Source: Agromyces sp. LHK192
GTDB lineage: Bacteria; Actinomycetota; Actinomycetes; Actinomycetales; Microbacteriaceae
Assembly (NCBI RefSeq): GCF_004006235.1
Contig: NZ_CP034753.1
Span: 2,170,001 to 2,234,000, forward strand
DNA length: 64,000 bases
Reading direction: 5' to 3'
Shown one piece after another: positions 42,918 to 53,182 of the stretch. Positions within the stretch are counted from its first letter, which is position 1. Each line of letters starts with the position of its first letter. Position numbers and translations under genes: made by a program. Below the pieces are notes generated by a model, which worked only from the letters and a program-made list of their open reading frames with translations, did not search any database and was not told the DNA's origin.

Positions 42918-44444
42918 TCAGTCGACCTTCCGCAGGGCGTTCGCGACCGCGACCGCGCGCAGCAGCGCCGCCGCCTTGTTCCGCGCCTCCTCGTGCTCGG
43001 AGACGGGGTCGGAGTCGGCGACGAGCCCCGCGCCCGCCTGGACGCGGGCGACCCCGCCCGAGATCGACGCGGTGCGGATCGCGATCGCGAGGTCGGCGTT
43101 GCCACCGAATCCGAAGTACCCGACGACGCCGCCGTACAGCCCGCGCTGCGCCGGCTCGAGTTCGTCGATGATCTCGAGCGCCCGCGGCTTCGGAGCACCC
43201 GAGAGCGTTCCGGCCGGGAACGTCGCCCGGAACACGTCGATCGAATTTCGGCCTTCGGCCAGGTCGCCCTCGACGGACGAGACGAGGTGCATGATGTGGC
43301 TGAAGCGCTCGACGCGCATGAACTCCGTCACCTCGACGGAACCGGCCGTGCACACCTTCGCGAGGTCGTTGCGGGCGAGGTCGACGAGCATGAGGTGCTC
43401 GGCCTGTTCCTTCGGATCGCCGAGGAGCTCGGCCTGGAGGTCGGCGTCGGCCTCGGGTGTCGCACCACGCGGCTTGGATCCCGCGATCGGGTGCGTGTAC
43501 ACGCGCCCGTCCTCGACCTTGACGAGCGCCTCGGGCGAGGAGCCGACGATCCAGAAGGGCTCGCCGTCGGCGTCCTCGAGCGGCAGCAGGTACATGTACG
43601 GGCTGGGGTTGAGCGTGCGCAGCACCCGGTACACGTCGATCGGATGCGCCGTCGCCTCGTGTTCGAAACGCTGCGAGATGACGACCTGGAAGACGTCGCC
43701 GTCGCGGATGTACTCCTTCGAGCGGTCGACCGCGGCGAGGAAGTCGGCCTGATCGGTGCGGTGGCGCGGCTTCGGGGCGACAGCGAGGTCGATCTCGGCG
43801 AGCGTCGCCTCGGAGGGCGCCGCGAGGGCCGTCTGCATCCGATCCAGGCGGGCCTGCGCATCGACCCAGAGCGCCTCCTCGTCGTCGACACCGTCGTTGA
43901 GCACCGAGGCGACGAGCTGGACGGTGCCCGTGCGATGGTCGACCACCGCGAGCTCCGACACGAACGAGAACGCCTGACCCGGCATCGAGAAGTCGGCTGG
44001 GGGCACGTTCGGCAGATGTTCGATCTGCCGGATCGCCTCCCACCCGATGAACCCGACGAGACCGCCGGTCAGCGGCGGAGCTCCGGGGACGTCGTCGGTC
44101 GCCCAACGCCGGTGCAGCGCTTCGAGGGCGGCCAGGGGCGGCAGCTCGGATGCCTCGCCGATCGCGCGGTCTGCGTCGAGGCCGTAGTCCTGCCAGATGA
44201 CGCGACCCTCGTGCTCGGTGAGCACGCCGTACGACGCGGCTCCGACGAACGAGTACCGCGACCAGATGCCGCCCTGTTCGGCGGACTCGAGGAGGAAGGT
44301 GCCCGGCCGGCCGCCGGCGAGCTTCCGGTAGATCCCGACCGGGGTCTCCCCGTCGGCGAAGAGCTCGCGGACGACCGGCACGACCCGACGGCCCTGCAGC
44401 AGCGGCCCGAAGTCCTCGCGCCCGGTGGTGGCCGTCCCGCTCAT
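42918..44444 (-). CDS. trpE: anthranilate synthase component I
   Basis: TrpE, 508 residues, makes anthranilate from chorismate with ammonia from a TrpG subunit. Chorismate-enzyme motifs: RGATPEADADLQAELL, LVDLARNDLAKVCTAGSV, the region SHIMHLVSSVEGDLAEG and AGTLSGAPKPRALEII. The N-terminal LLESAEQGGIWSRYSFVG matches the Trp feedback site region (LLES). trpG is not in the window. ATG 44444 overlaps the hisI TGA (ATGA), so trpE is translated as part of the his run. Confidence 0.96.
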   Translation of the reverse strand: MSGTATTGREDFGPLLQGRRVVPVVRELFADGETPVGIYRKLAGGRPGTFLLESAEQGGIWSRYSFVGAASYGVLTEHEGRVIWQDYGLDADRAIGEASELPPLAALEALHRRWATDDVPGAPPLTGGLVGFIGWEAIRQIEHLPNVPPADFSMPGQAFSFVSELAVVDHRTGTVQLVASVLNDGVDDEEALWVDAQARLDRMQTALAAPSEATLAEIDLAVAPKPRHRTDQADFLAAVDRSKEYIRDGDVFQVVISQRFEHEATAHPIDVYRVLRTLNPSPYMYLLPLEDADGEPFWIVGSSPEALVKVEDGRVYTHPIAGSKPRGATPEADADLQAELLGDPKEQAEHLMLVDLARNDLAKVCTAGSVEVTEFMRVERFSHIMHLVSSVEGDLAEGRNSIDVFRATFPAGTLSGAPKPRALEIIDELEPAQRGLYGGVVGYFGFGGNADLAIAIRTASISGGVARVQAGAGLVADSDPVSEHEEARNKAAALLRAVAVANALRKVD

Positions 44445-44797
44445 CGCTCCCCCACCTCGACCTCGAGTTCATCGCCGTCGAAGCAGGTGCGCGTGCCGGT
44501 GTGGCAGGCCGCGCCGACCTGGTCGACCTGGACGAGGAGGGTGTCGGCATCGCAGTCGAGTGCGGCGGCCTTGACATGCTGCGAATGGCCGGACGTGTCG
44601 CCCTTGCGCCAGTACTCCCGGCGCGATCGGGACCAGAACGTCACGCGACCCTCGGTGAGCGTGCGGCGGAGCGCCTCACGGTCCATCCAGCCCATCATGA
44701 GCACCTCGCGGGTGTCGAACTGCTGGATGATCGCCGGCAGCAGCCCGTCGGCGTTGAACGCGGCACGGTCGAGGACCGCGTCGATCTCGACCGTCAT
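44441..44797 (-). CDS. hisI: phosphoribosyl-AMP cyclohydrolase
   Basis: HisI, 118 residues, opens the adenine ring of phosphoribosyl-AMP in histidine synthesis, after HisE. Zinc and substrate motifs: [35 protein letters not shown] and [14 protein letters not shown]. Single-domain form; HisE is separate at 46454-46717. It overlaps both hisF upstream and trpE downstream by 4 bases. Confidence 0.96.
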   Translation of the reverse strand: MTVEIDAVLDRAAFNADGLLPAIIQQFDTREVLMMGWMDREALRRTLTEGRVTFWSRSRREYWRKGDTSGHSQHVKAAALDCDADTLLVQVDQVGAACHTGTRTCFDGDELEVEVGER

Positions 44798-45555
44798 CGG
44801 ACGATCCTCCCATCGGCTTCGAGCGCGGCCTTGACCTCGGAGATCGCCACCTCGCCGTTGTGGAACACGGATGCCGCGAGCACGGCGTCGGCACCGGCCG
44901 CGACGGCCGGCGCGAAGTGCTCGACCGATCCGGCGCCTCCGGACGCGATGACCGGCACCGACGACAGCTCGTGCATCAGCGACGTGAGCTCGAGGTCGAA
45001 CCCCGCCTTCGTGCCGTCGGCGTCGATCGAGTTGACGAGCAGCTCGCCGGCACCGAGTTCGATCGCGCGGCGGGCCCAGGCGAGCGCGTCGAGGTCGGTC
45101 TCGGTTCGGCCGCCGTGCGTCGTGACGACGAACCCGGACTCGGTGCGCTCGGAGCGCTTGACGTCGAGCGAGAGCACGACGACCTGGGCGCCGAACCGAT
45201 CGGCGATCTCGGCGATGAGCTCCGGCCGCGCGATCGCGGCGCTGTTGACGCCGATCTTGTCGGCCCCATGGCCGAGCAGGCGGGCCACGTCCTCGGGCGA
45301 GCGCACCCCGCCGCCGACGGTGAGCGGGATGAACACCTGCTCGGCGACGTGCTGCACCATGTCGTAGGTGGTCGAGCGATCGTCCACGGTCGCGGTGACG
45401 TCGAGGAAGGTGAGCTCGTCGGCTCCCTGCTCGGAGTACCGGGCCGCGAGCTCGACGGGATCACCGGCGTCCCGGAGGTTCTGGAAGTTCACGCCCTTGA
45501 CGACGCGGCCTGCGGCCACGTCGAGGCACGGGATCACGCGGACGGCGAGGGTCAT
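44794..45555 (-). CDS. hisF: imidazole glycerol phosphate synthase, cyclase subunit
   Basis: HisF, 253 residues, TIM barrel that forms imidazole glycerol phosphate and AICAR with HisH. Seen: [20 protein letters not shown] with the first catalytic aspartate, [17 protein letters not shown], and the second half [28 protein letters not shown]. Partner hisH is absent here. ATG 45555 is 7 bases after the hisG stop. Confidence 0.96.
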   Translation of the reverse strand: MTLAVRVIPCLDVAAGRVVKGVNFQNLRDAGDPVELAARYSEQGADELTFLDVTATVDDRSTTYDMVQHVAEQVFIPLTVGGGVRSPEDVARLLGHGADKIGVNSAAIARPELIAEIADRFGAQVVVLSLDVKRSERTESGFVVTTHGGRTETDLDALAWARRAIELGAGELLVNSIDADGTKAGFDLELTSLMHELSSVPVIASGGAGSVEHFAPAVAAGADAVLAASVFHNGEVAISEVKAALEADGRIVR

Positions 45556-45562
45556 GCCGCGC

Positions 45563-46441
45563 TCACAACCGCGCGGCGTGGATCGCCGAGACCAGGATCG
45601 CCCTGGCGCCGATCGCGTACAGGTCGTCCATGACGTGGTTCATGTCGGATCGCGGGATCATGACCCGCACGGCGACCCACTCCGGGTCGTGCAGGGGCGA
45701 CACCGTCGGCGACTCGAAGCCGGGTGCCGCAGCGGTCGCCTCCTCGAGCTTGGAGGCGGGCACGTCGTAGTCGAGGAGCACGTACTGGCGGGCCACGAGC
45801 ACGCCCTGCAGGCGTCGCAGCAGCGTCGCCGCACCGGGCTTCTCGATGCCGGAGCCGATCAGCACGGCCTCGGAGTCGAGGATCACCGGGCCGAAGATCT
45901 CGAGACCGGCCTGACGCAGCGTGGCACCCGTGGAGACGACGTCGGCGACGGCGTCGGCGACGCCCAGTCGCACCGCGGATTCGACGGCGCCGTCGAGCTT
46001 GACGAGCTTCGACGGCGTGACGCCCTGCGCGGCCAGGAACGCGCCGACGAGCCCGGGGTAGCTGGTCGCCACCCGAACGCCCTCGAGGTCGGCCAGCTCG
46101 CGGAATCGGTCGCCCGGCGCCGCGAAGCGGAACGTCGAGTCGCCGAAGCCGAGCGGGGCGACCTCGATCGCGTCCGACCCGGAGTCGAGCAGGAGGTCGC
46201 GACCGGTGATGCCGACGTCGAGCGCGCCCGAGCCGACGTACGTCGCGATATCACGCGGACGCAGGTAGAAGAACTCGACCCCGTTGCGGGGGTCGGCGGT
46301 GTGCAGGTCACGCGGATCGCGGCGACCGGTGTACCCGGCCTCCCACAGCATCTGCGCGGCGGTTTCGGACAGCGAACCCTTGTTGGGCACGGCGATGCGG
46401 AGCATTCCCTGGCTTTCGTCGAGATCGAACGGATCGGTCAT
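45563..46441 (-). CDS. hisG: ATP phosphoribosyltransferase
   Basis: HisG, 292 residues, joins ATP and PRPP in the committed, feedback-inhibited step of histidine synthesis. It is the long form with its own regulatory domain: [13 protein letters not shown] at the start of the catalytic part, [20 protein letters not shown], and a C-terminal ACT-like segment ([31 protein letters not shown]) that binds histidine in the family. No HisZ is needed. ATG 46441 is used; ATG 46405 is an alternative that removes 12 acidic residues. Confidence 0.95.
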   Translation of the reverse strand: MTDPFDLDESQGMLRIAVPNKGSLSETAAQMLWEAGYTGRRDPRDLHTADPRNGVEFFYLRPRDIATYVGSGALDVGITGRDLLLDSGSDAIEVAPLGFGDSTFRFAAPGDRFRELADLEGVRVATSYPGLVGAFLAAQGVTPSKLVKLDGAVESAVRLGVADAVADVVSTGATLRQAGLEIFGPVILDSEAVLIGSGIEKPGAATLLRRLQGVLVARQYVLLDYDVPASKLEEATAAAPGFESPTVSPLHDPEWVAVRVMIPRSDMNHVMDDLYAIGARAILVSAIHAARL

Positions 46442-46453
46442 GGGGTGGGCCGA

Positions 46454-46717
46454 TCAGAGATGTCGATACACGTCCGCGAGCGTGAGCCCCTTCGCGAGCA
46501 GCAGCACCTGCAGGTGGTACAGCAGCTGCGAGACCTCCTCGGCGGTCTCGTCGTCGCTCTGGTACTCGGCGGCCATCCAGACCTCGGCCGCCTCCTCGAC
46601 GATCTTCTTGCCGATGGTGTGCACGCCGGCGTCGAGCTCGCGAACCGTGCCGGACCCCTCTGGTCGGGTACGGGCTTTCTCGCTGAGCTCGACGAACAGG
46701 TCGTCGAAGGTCTTCAC
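46454..46717 (-). CDS. hisE: phosphoribosyl-ATP pyrophosphatase
   Basis: HisE, 87 residues, removes pyrophosphate from phosphoribosyl-ATP. The all-alpha MazG-like metal site shows as [14 protein letters not shown] followed by [23 protein letters not shown] 46717 overlaps the rpe TGA. Neighbouring hisG makes its substrate and hisI uses its product. Confidence 0.96.
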   Translation of the reverse strand: MKTFDDLFVELSEKARTRPEGSGTVRELDAGVHTIGKKIVEEAAEVWMAAEYQSDDETAEEVSQLLYHLQVLLLAKGLTLADVYRHL

Positions 46718-47403
46718 GCTTCCAGACTACCGGTGCTCGCGTGGGCGCCGTGGCGGTGCACCGCGGCGGCGGCGCGGAGGGCGGCGATCTGCTCGGCGGG
46801 TTCGCCTCGGAACACGGCGGACCCGGCGACGAAGGTGTCGGCGCCGGCCTCGGCAGCGATGCCGATGGTGTCGACCGTGACGCCGCCGTCCACCTGCAAC
46901 CAGACGTCCAGCCCCGCCGCGCGGACCGCATCGGCGGTCCGCCGCAGCTTCGGCATCGTCTCGGGCATGAAGGATTGCCCGCCGAAGCCCGGCTCGACTG
47001 TCATGACCAGCACCTGATCGAACTCGTGGAGCGCCTCCAACCAGGGCTCGACCTCGGTGCCCGGCTTCAGCGCGAGACCGGCGCGGGCCCCGATCTGCCG
47101 AAGCGTGCGCGCGAGCCGGATCGGATCCGCCGCGGCCTCGACATGGAACGTCACACTCGCGGCGCCCGCCTCGGCGTACCCCGGCGCCCAGCGGTCCGGA
47201 TCGTCGATCATGAGATGCACGTCGAGCGGTACCGGAGCGACCTGCACGAGGCGCTCGACCATCGGCAGCCCGAACGTCAGGTTGGGCACGAAGTGGTTGT
47301 CCATGATGTCGACGTGCACGAGGTCGGCCGTCGCGATCCGGCCGAGTTCGCGTTCGAGGTTCGCGAAGTCGGCGGCGAGGATGCTCGGGTTGATGCGCGT
47401 CAT
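46714..47403 (-). CDS. rpe: ribulose-phosphate 3-epimerase
   Basis: Rpe, 229 residues, interconverts ribulose-5-phosphate and xylulose-5-phosphate, linking to the tkt/tal branch at the other end of the window and to PRPP for His and Trp synthesis. Motifs: [56 protein letters not shown] and [13 protein letters not shown] 47403 has TAGGCT seven bases upstream, so rpe seems to head the leaderless rpe-hisE-hisG-hisF-hisI-trpE run. Confidence 0.96.
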   Translation of the reverse strand: MTRINPSILAADFANLERELGRIATADLVHVDIMDNHFVPNLTFGLPMVERLVQVAPVPLDVHLMIDDPDRWAPGYAEAGAASVTFHVEAAADPIRLARTLRQIGARAGLALKPGTEVEPWLEALHEFDQVLVMTVEPGFGGQSFMPETMPKLRRTADAVRAAGLDVWLQVDGGVTVDTIGIAAEAGADTFVAGSAVFRGEPAEQIAALRAAAAVHRHGAHASTGSLEA

Positions 47404-47410
47404 GTCGTCG

Positions 47411-47416
47411 AGCCTA
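47411..47416 (-). promoter_or_regulatory. -10 hexamer TAGGCT, leaderless start of rpe
   Basis: TAGGCT lies seven bases before ATG 47403, within the 72-base rsmB-rpe gap. It would drive the long rpe-his-trpE transcript. Confidence 0.55.
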
Positions 47417-47475
47417 CCGAGCCGTCGAGGACCGCAGCGGGTGGTGGCCGTGAGCCCGCGTGCGAGGCGACGGCG

Positions 47476-48936
47476 TCAGCCGGCCCGGCGGACCAGCGCG
47501 ATGAACATCGCATCCGTCCCGTGCCGGTGCGGCCACAACTGCACGGTCTCGGCATCGCCGGCGAGGTCGAGCGGTTCGCGTGCGACGCCCTGCACGACCG
47601 CGCGGGTGTCGACCCGTTCGAGCCGGTCGCCCCAGCGCTCCATCCCCGCCGAGAGGGTCCCCTGCGTCTCCGCGAGGTGCGGGGAGCACGTGACGTAGGC
47701 GAGCAGGCCGCCCGGCGCGAGCATCCGCACGGCTGCGTCGAACAGCTCGCCCTGCAACGCGGTGAGCTCGCCGACGTCGCCGGGCGTCTTCCGCCACCTG
47801 GCCTCGGGCCGCCGACGCAGGGCTCCGAGTCCGGTGCAGGGCGCGTCGAGCAGGATGCGATCGAAGCCCTCCGGTGCACCGAGGTCGGATGCCTCGACCT
47901 CGCGTCCGTCGCCGACGTGCACGTGCACGTCGAGCGGAACGCTCGAGATCGCCCGGCGGACGAGGTCGGCACGGGCCGGTACGAGCTCGTTCGCCGAGAG
48001 CACGGCGTCGGCGGCGAGCGCCTCGGCGGCGAGCACTGCGGTCTTCCCGCCCGGCCCCGAGCAGAGGTCGAGCCAGTGCTCCCCCGGCTCGACCGGCCGG
48101 GCTCTGGCGAGCGCGAGCGCGGCGAGTTGCGAGCCCTCGTCCTGCACCCGGACCCGGCCCTCGTGCGCGGCGACGAGCGCGAGCGGCTGCCCGGCCGTCA
48201 CGCCGACCGGCGAGTACCGGTTCGGTTCGCCGAGGTTCGCCGGCGTGGCGTCGCCGAGTCCGGGGAGCACGGCGAGGTTCACGCGTGGTGCCGCGTTGTC
48301 GGCGGCGAGCAGCGCGTCGAGCTCATCGGCGCGGTCCTCGTGGGCGAGGGCCGATCGGAGCGCGCGAACGATCCATTCGGGGTGCGATGAGACCGCTGCC
48401 AGTTTCGCGTCGGCTCCTCCGCGCGTCTCGTCCTCGACCCATCCTCGCCACTCCTCGGCGGTCGACCGCGAGATGGTGCGCAGGACGCCGTTGACGAATC
48501 CGCTCGCGCCCGGGGCGAGGCGCTTCGCGAGCACGACGGATTCGTTGACCGCCGCGTGCGTGGGCACCCGGGTCGCGAGGAGTTGGTGCGCGCCGATTCG
48601 CAGGATGTCGAGGACCGGCGCATCGATGCGGTCGGTCGGGCGGTCGGCCGCGAGCGCGATGACCGCGTCGTAGAAGCCCTGCCACCGCAGCGTGCCGTAG
48701 GTCAGCTCGGTCGCGAGGGCGGCATCGGCCTCGTTGAGCTTCGAACGGGTGATCCGGTTCGGCAGCAGGAGGTTGGCGTAGGCCTCGTCATCGCGCACGG
48801 CCTCGAGGACCTCGTAGGCGACGATCCGCGACGGAGAGACGCGTACGGCGCGCTCCGCGCGGTCCTTGCCGCCCGATCGGCGGTCGGGGCCGGTCGCCGG
48901 CGCCCGACGGGGTGTTCGATCCTGCTGTCCAGCCAC
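47476..48936 (-). CDS. rsmB: 16S rRNA (cytosine-C5) methyltransferase RsmB
   Basis: RsmB/Sun/Fmu protein, 486 residues, methylating C967 (E. coli numbering) of 16S rRNA. The N-terminal NusB-like RNA-binding domain covers about residues 35-165. The SAM site is DLCSGPGGKTAVLAAEAL; the two cysteines are in DAPCTGLGALRRRPEARW and VTCSPHLAETQGTL (the latter the usual nucleophile). GTG 48936 has TACAGT six bases upstream, suggesting a leaderless internal promoter; fmt ends 25 bases upstream. Confidence 0.93.
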   Translation of the reverse strand: MAGQQDRTPRRAPATGPDRRSGGKDRAERAVRVSPSRIVAYEVLEAVRDDEAYANLLLPNRITRSKLNEADAALATELTYGTLRWQGFYDAVIALAADRPTDRIDAPVLDILRIGAHQLLATRVPTHAAVNESVVLAKRLAPGASGFVNGVLRTISRSTAEEWRGWVEDETRGGADAKLAAVSSHPEWIVRALRSALAHEDRADELDALLAADNAAPRVNLAVLPGLGDATPANLGEPNRYSPVGVTAGQPLALVAAHEGRVRVQDEGSQLAALALARARPVEPGEHWLDLCSGPGGKTAVLAAEALAADAVLSANELVPARADLVRRAISSVPLDVHVHVGDGREVEASDLGAPEGFDRILLDAPCTGLGALRRRPEARWRKTPGDVGELTALQGELFDAAVRMLAPGGLLAYVTCSPHLAETQGTLSAGMERWGDRLERVDTRAVVQGVAREPLDLAGDAETVQLWPHRHGTDAMFIALVRRAG

Positions 48937-48942
48937 CCGTCA

Positions 48943-48948
48943 ACTGTA
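48943..48948 (-). promoter_or_regulatory. -10 hexamer TACAGT, leaderless start of rsmB
   Basis: TACAGT ends six bases before GTG 48936. It lies in a 25-base gap after fmt, so rsmB may be read both from fmt and from this site. Confidence 0.45.
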
Positions 48949-48961
48949 CGGCGGGTCGGCG

Positions 48962-49903
48962 TCACCCCGTGATGCTGGCGTGTTCGGGCAGCCCGCGCCC
49001 CCAGTCCGCCGCGGACATCGCCTGCTTGCCGGCGGGCTGGACCCGAACGAGCTCGACCGGCCCGGTCGCCGTGCCGACGAGGACGCGCCGCCGCTCGACG
49101 AGCAGTTCGCCGGCGTCGAGCGACCTGTCGGGCCGTGGATCCGTTGCCGCCGGGCGCCGGGCCTCGAGCACCTTCAGTCGATCGCCGTCGACCATGGTCC
49201 ACGCGCCGGGCTCCGGCGTCACGCCCCGATAGCGGGCGAGCACGACCTCAGCCGGCTGCGTCCAGTCCAGCCGCCCGTCGTCGACCGTGAGCTTCGGCGC
49301 GAACGTCGCCGCACCGGCCTGGGGCGCCGCGGCGGCGGTGCCCGCCGCGATGCCGTCGACGATCTCGGCGAGGAGCCCGGCGCCGTCGACCGCCAGCAGG
49401 TCGAGCAACTCCCCCGCGGTCGACTCGCCGTCCTCGGCGCGGCGGAGCTCGCCGAACACGTCGCCGGCATCGAGTTCGGGCACGAGCCGGAACACCGACG
49501 CGCCGATCTCGGCGTCGCCGGCGATCAGCGAGTGCTGCACCGGCGCAGCCCCGCGCCACGCCGGCAGGAGCGAGAAGTGGAGGTTGATCCATCCGGCCAC
49601 GGGCGCCGACAGCAGCGGCTCGCGCACCAGTCCGCCGTACGCGACGATGACGCCGAGGTCCGGCGCGAGTTCCGCGATGCGGTCGGATGCCTCGGCGTCG
49701 AGCCGGGCGGCCCGGATCACGGGCAGCCCGAGTCGGTCCGCCGCATGCGCGACGGGCGACGGGGTGAGCACCCGCTTGCGGCCCACCGGGGCATCGGGCC
49801 GGGTCACGACGGCGACGATCTCGTGCCGGCTCGCCGCGAGCCGTTCGAGGCTCGGGACGGCGGCGGAAGGGGTTCCGGCGAAGACGAGGCGCAGGGAGGT
49901 CAC
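48962..49903 (-). CDS. fmt: methionyl-tRNA formyltransferase
   Basis: Fmt, 313 residues, formylates initiator Met-tRNA using 10-formyltetrahydrofolate. RLVFAGTPSAAVPSLERL starts the Rossmann-like domain; the catalytic NHS/HLSLLP region appears as INLHFSLLPAWRGAAPVQ, with aspartate in LDAGDVFGE downstream. The C-terminal tRNA-binding domain is present. The start is GTG 49903 with GGGAG 9 bases upstream. A def gene is not in the window. Confidence 0.95.
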   Translation of the reverse strand: MTSLRLVFAGTPSAAVPSLERLAASRHEIVAVVTRPDAPVGRKRVLTPSPVAHAADRLGLPVIRAARLDAEASDRIAELAPDLGVIVAYGGLVREPLLSAPVAGWINLHFSLLPAWRGAAPVQHSLIAGDAEIGASVFRLVPELDAGDVFGELRRAEDGESTAGELLDLLAVDGAGLLAEIVDGIAAGTAAAAPQAGAATFAPKLTVDDGRLDWTQPAEVVLARYRGVTPEPGAWTMVDGDRLKVLEARRPAATDPRPDRSLDAGELLVERRRVLVGTATGPVELVRVQPAGKQAMSAADWGRGLPEHASITG

Positions 49904-49961
49904 CGGGTCATTCTCCCGGATCTCGACCCGAGGCCCCGACGAGGCCCGTGATCACCCTGGA

Positions 49962-51986
49962 TCAGGGCAGGTCGGGATCGTCGAATCGCACTCGGAGGAC
50001 CGCAGCGCGGCCTGGACCGCGACCCGCCACCGGCCTGCGACGCTCGGTCGCCGTCCGGATCGCCTCCGCCTTGAGCGTCGCCGCGACCGTCGGCCCCGCG
50101 CCGTAGTCGAAGCGCAGCACGACACGCTCGAGGCCGCCGTCGACCGGGGTCGGGCCGAGCACCTCGACCGAGGGGACGGCCCGGCGGGTCGCCTCGACGG
50201 CACCCGCCAACCGTTCGGATGCCGCCACGACGCTGGCCATCCGAACCGCGGGCGGGAATCCGACCTCGCGGCGCGCAGCCAACTCGTCGACCGCCCACTC
50301 GCGTTGCCGCCACGTCGCCAGTGCGGTTCCGAGTGCGCCGCCCACCCCGACGAGGGACACGGGTGCGCCCGGGGCGGCGAGCGCTGCCGCGTTCGACCAC
50401 CAGCGCAGGCAGTCCTCGGCGACGCGCAGGGATTCGCGCAGGAGCATCCGATCGCCGTCGAGCAGCAGGACCGCGCGATACCCGCCGTCGGCGATCGGTT
50501 CGGCTCCTCGGGTGGCGACGACCAGCGCGGGTTCGTCGCCGACCCGAAGCACCTGTCGTTCCCCGTCGGCGAGGACGACCCGCGCACGCGGAAAGGCCCG
50601 GCCCAGCTCCTCCGCCGTCCGCGTGGCCCCCACCGTGGCGGCGCGGAGCTTCGTCGACTCGCAGATCGGACAGCTCCGCCCGGCCGCGCTCGTCCCGCAG
50701 AGCGCGCAGGACGGCGGTGCATCGGCGGTCGGGAGCACGAGCGGCCCCGCGCACGCCGGGCATCGCGCCGGCTCGCGGCAGCGATCGCAGACGAGCATCG
50801 GCGTGTGGCCGGGACGGGCGACCTGCACGAGCACCGGCCCCTCGAGGATCGCCTGCTGCGCCTGTCGCCAGGCGACGGAGGGGATCCGGGCGGACCCCGG
50901 CTCGGGGGTCTGCTGCTGTTCGGTGAGCACGACGCGTGGCCGCTGGATCCGAGCCTGCTCGACCTCGCGGACCCAGCCGATGCCGACCAGCCGCGCGACG
51001 TCCACGCTCCTGGTATGGCCGACGAAGAGCAGCGCGGCACCGGACTGCTCCTGCCGGATGAGCGCGGCGTCACGGGCGTGGACGCCCGGTGCGAGCGGCT
51101 CGGCGTGGAGCGGGTCCCCGTCGTCGAAGATCGCGATGAGGCCGAGCCGCGCGGCGGGCGCGTACACCGTCGACCGGTTGCCGATGATCACGTGCGCGCG
51201 GTCGCGCATGGCGTCGAGGAACGCACGGTAGCGTTCACCGCCGCTCTGACGGGCATCCGTTCGGAGCACCCGATCCGGATCGATCACCGCTTCGAGCGCA
51301 GCCTGGAGCTGTTCCTGGTCGCGATGGTCCGGGACGGCGATCAGGGTCGACCGGTCGGCGTCGAGCGCGATCCGCGCGGCCTCGGCGAGCGCGAACGCCC
51401 ATGCGCCGACCCAGGTTCCCGACGCGAGTCGCAGCGGCCGCGGATCGGCCATGAGCGCCATCCGCGCCCCGGCGACGATCCCGGCAGCCAGGTCGGGAGC
51501 GGCGGCGCCGGCCGTGGGGGGCGCGCTCGACGGCCCGGCTCCGTGACCGACGACACCGGGTCCGGCCGACCGACCGCCGGCGCCGGGCTCACGGCCGTCG
51601 CCGTCGCCGTCCTCGTCGCGTCGTTGCAGCCAGGTCCGCTCCACGCGGACGTACCGCGACGGAATCGCCAGCCGGAGGATGTCCGAGGCGTTGCCGGCGG
51701 CCCGATCGGCCGCGACACGCGCCAGACGCCAGACGTCCTCGGTGAGCAACGGCACCTCGCCGACGACGTCCTCGACCTCGCTGAGCCGTCCGCCGTACTC
51801 GCTGCGGTGCGTGAGCTCGACCACCCATCCGTCGGCGATCCGGCCTCCGGTGCGCAGCGGCACCCGGACGCGCATGCCGCGCCGGACCCGATCGACGAGT
51901 CGATCGGGTACCCGGTAGTCGAAGAGCTGGTCGAGCTGCGGCAGCGGCGAGTCGAGGAGGACCCGTGCCACCGGCCCCTCGGGCAC
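49962..51986 (-). CDS. priA: primosomal protein N' PriA, actinobacterial helicase-dead form
   Basis: PriA, 674 residues, restarts stalled replication forks. The 3'-DNA-binding domain (ARVLLDSPLPQLDQLFDYRV) and the eight-cysteine zinc region (CDRCREPARCPAC, CALCGTSAAGRSCPIC) are present. The helicase core is degenerate: the Walker A site reads SGTWVGAW and the DEEH box reads FDDGD, so ATP-driven unwinding is unlikely; this is the usual actinobacterial annotation (probable primosomal protein N'). A Gly/Ala/Pro-rich loop lies near 150-195. GTG 51986 is two bases after the metK stop; GTG 51971 is an alternative. Confidence 0.88.
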   Translation of the reverse strand: MPEGPVARVLLDSPLPQLDQLFDYRVPDRLVDRVRRGMRVRVPLRTGGRIADGWVVELTHRSEYGGRLSEVEDVVGEVPLLTEDVWRLARVAADRAAGNASDILRLAIPSRYVRVERTWLQRRDEDGDGDGREPGAGGRSAGPGVVGHGAGPSSAPPTAGAAAPDLAAGIVAGARMALMADPRPLRLASGTWVGAWAFALAEAARIALDADRSTLIAVPDHRDQEQLQAALEAVIDPDRVLRTDARQSGGERYRAFLDAMRDRAHVIIGNRSTVYAPAARLGLIAIFDDGDPLHAEPLAPGVHARDAALIRQEQSGAALLFVGHTRSVDVARLVGIGWVREVEQARIQRPRVVLTEQQQTPEPGSARIPSVAWRQAQQAILEGPVLVQVARPGHTPMLVCDRCREPARCPACAGPLVLPTADAPPSCALCGTSAAGRSCPICESTKLRAATVGATRTAEELGRAFPRARVVLADGERQVLRVGDEPALVVATRGAEPIADGGYRAVLLLDGDRMLLRESLRVAEDCLRWWSNAAALAAPGAPVSLVGVGGALGTALATWRQREWAVDELAARREVGFPPAVRMASVVAASERLAGAVEATRRAVPSVEVLGPTPVDGGLERVVLRFDYGAGPTVAATLKAEAIRTATERRRPVAGRGPGRAAVLRVRFDDPDLP

Positions 51987-51988
51987 GC

Positions 51989-53182
51989 TCAGAGCCCGGC
52001 GGCCTGGCGCAGGTCGTCGACGCGGTCCAGCCGCTCCCAGGTGAAGTCCGGGAGCTCGCGACCGAAGTGGCCGTAGGCCGCGGTCTGCGCGTAGATCGGG
52101 CGGAGCAGGTCGAGGTCGCGGATGATGGCCGCAGGCCGGAGGTCGAACACCTCGCGGATCGCGGCGATGATGCGCTCGTCGGGCAGGTGCCCGGTCCCGA
52201 AGGTCTCGACGTAGAGCCCGACCGGCGCGGCCTTTCCGATCGCGTAGGCGACCTGCAGTTCGAGCCGGTCGGCGAGTCCCGCGGCGACCGCGTTCTTCGC
52301 CGCCCATCGCATGGCGTACGCGGCCGAGCGGTCGACCTTCGACGGGTCCTTGCCGCTGAACGCGCCACCGCCGTGCCGGCTCGCGCCGCCATAGGTGTCG
52401 ATGATGATCTTGCGGCCCGTGAGCCCGGCGTCGCCCTGCGGACCGCCGATCTCGAAGCGACCGGTCGGGTTGATGAGCACGCGGAGGTCGCCCGCGGAGA
52501 GGTCGACCGTCTCGAGCACCGGACGGATCACGACCTCCTCGACCTCGGCGCGCAGCTGCTCGGTCGAGACCTTCGGCGAGTGCTGCGTGGAGAGCACCAC
52601 GGTCTCGATGGTGCGCGGAGTCTGGCCCTCGTAGCCGACGGTCACCTGGGTCTTGCCGTCCGGGCGGAGGTAGTCGAGCTCGCCCTGCTTCCGGACGTCG
52701 GCGAGCCGTTCGGCGAGGCGGTGCGCCAGCCAGATCGGCACGGGCATGAGCTCGGGCGTCTCGCGCGTGGCGTAGCCGAACATGATGCCCTGGTCGCCGG
52801 CGCCCTGCCGGTCGAGCTCGTCGATGCTGCTGCCCTCACGCGACTCGAACGCGTCGTCCACGCCCTGCGCGATGTCCGGCGACTGCGCTCCGATCGAGAT
52901 CGAGACCCCGCAGCTCCGGCCGTCGAACCAGACGTCGGACGACGTGTACCCGATGTCGGTGATGCGCTTGCGCACGATCGCGGGGATCTCGACGTAGCCG
53001 GAGGTCGAGACCTCGCCCGCGACGTGGACGAGCCCGGTCGTGACCAGGGTCTCGACGGCGACGCGCGCGGCGGGGTCGACGGTGAGGAGCGCGTCGAGGA
53101 TCGAGTCCGAGACCTGATCGCAGATCTTGTCGGGGTGCCCCTCGGTCACCGACTCGGAGGTGAACAGCCGCAGGTCGCTCAT
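51989..53182 (-). CDS. metK: S-adenosylmethionine synthase
   Basis: MetK, 397 residues, makes SAM from methionine and ATP. Motifs: [20 protein letters not shown] (ATP and metal), [13 protein letters not shown] (signature 1) and [20 protein letters not shown] (signature 2 and catalytic lysine/aspartate). ATG 53182 overlaps the coaBC TGA (ATGA). It supplies the methyl donor for RsmB nearby, among others. Confidence 0.97.
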   Translation of the reverse strand: MSDLRLFTSESVTEGHPDKICDQVSDSILDALLTVDPAARVAVETLVTTGLVHVAGEVSTSGYVEIPAIVRKRITDIGYTSSDVWFDGRSCGVSISIGAQSPDIAQGVDDAFESREGSSIDELDRQGAGDQGIMFGYATRETPELMPVPIWLAHRLAERLADVRKQGELDYLRPDGKTQVTVGYEGQTPRTIETVVLSTQHSPKVSTEQLRAEVEEVVIRPVLETVDLSAGDLRVLINPTGRFEIGGPQGDAGLTGRKIIIDTYGGASRHGGGAFSGKDPSKVDRSAAYAMRWAAKNAVAAGLADRLELQVAYAIGKAAPVGLYVETFGTGHLPDERIIAAIREVFDLRPAAIIRDLDLLRPIYAQTAAYGHFGRELPDFTWERLDRVDDLRQAAGL

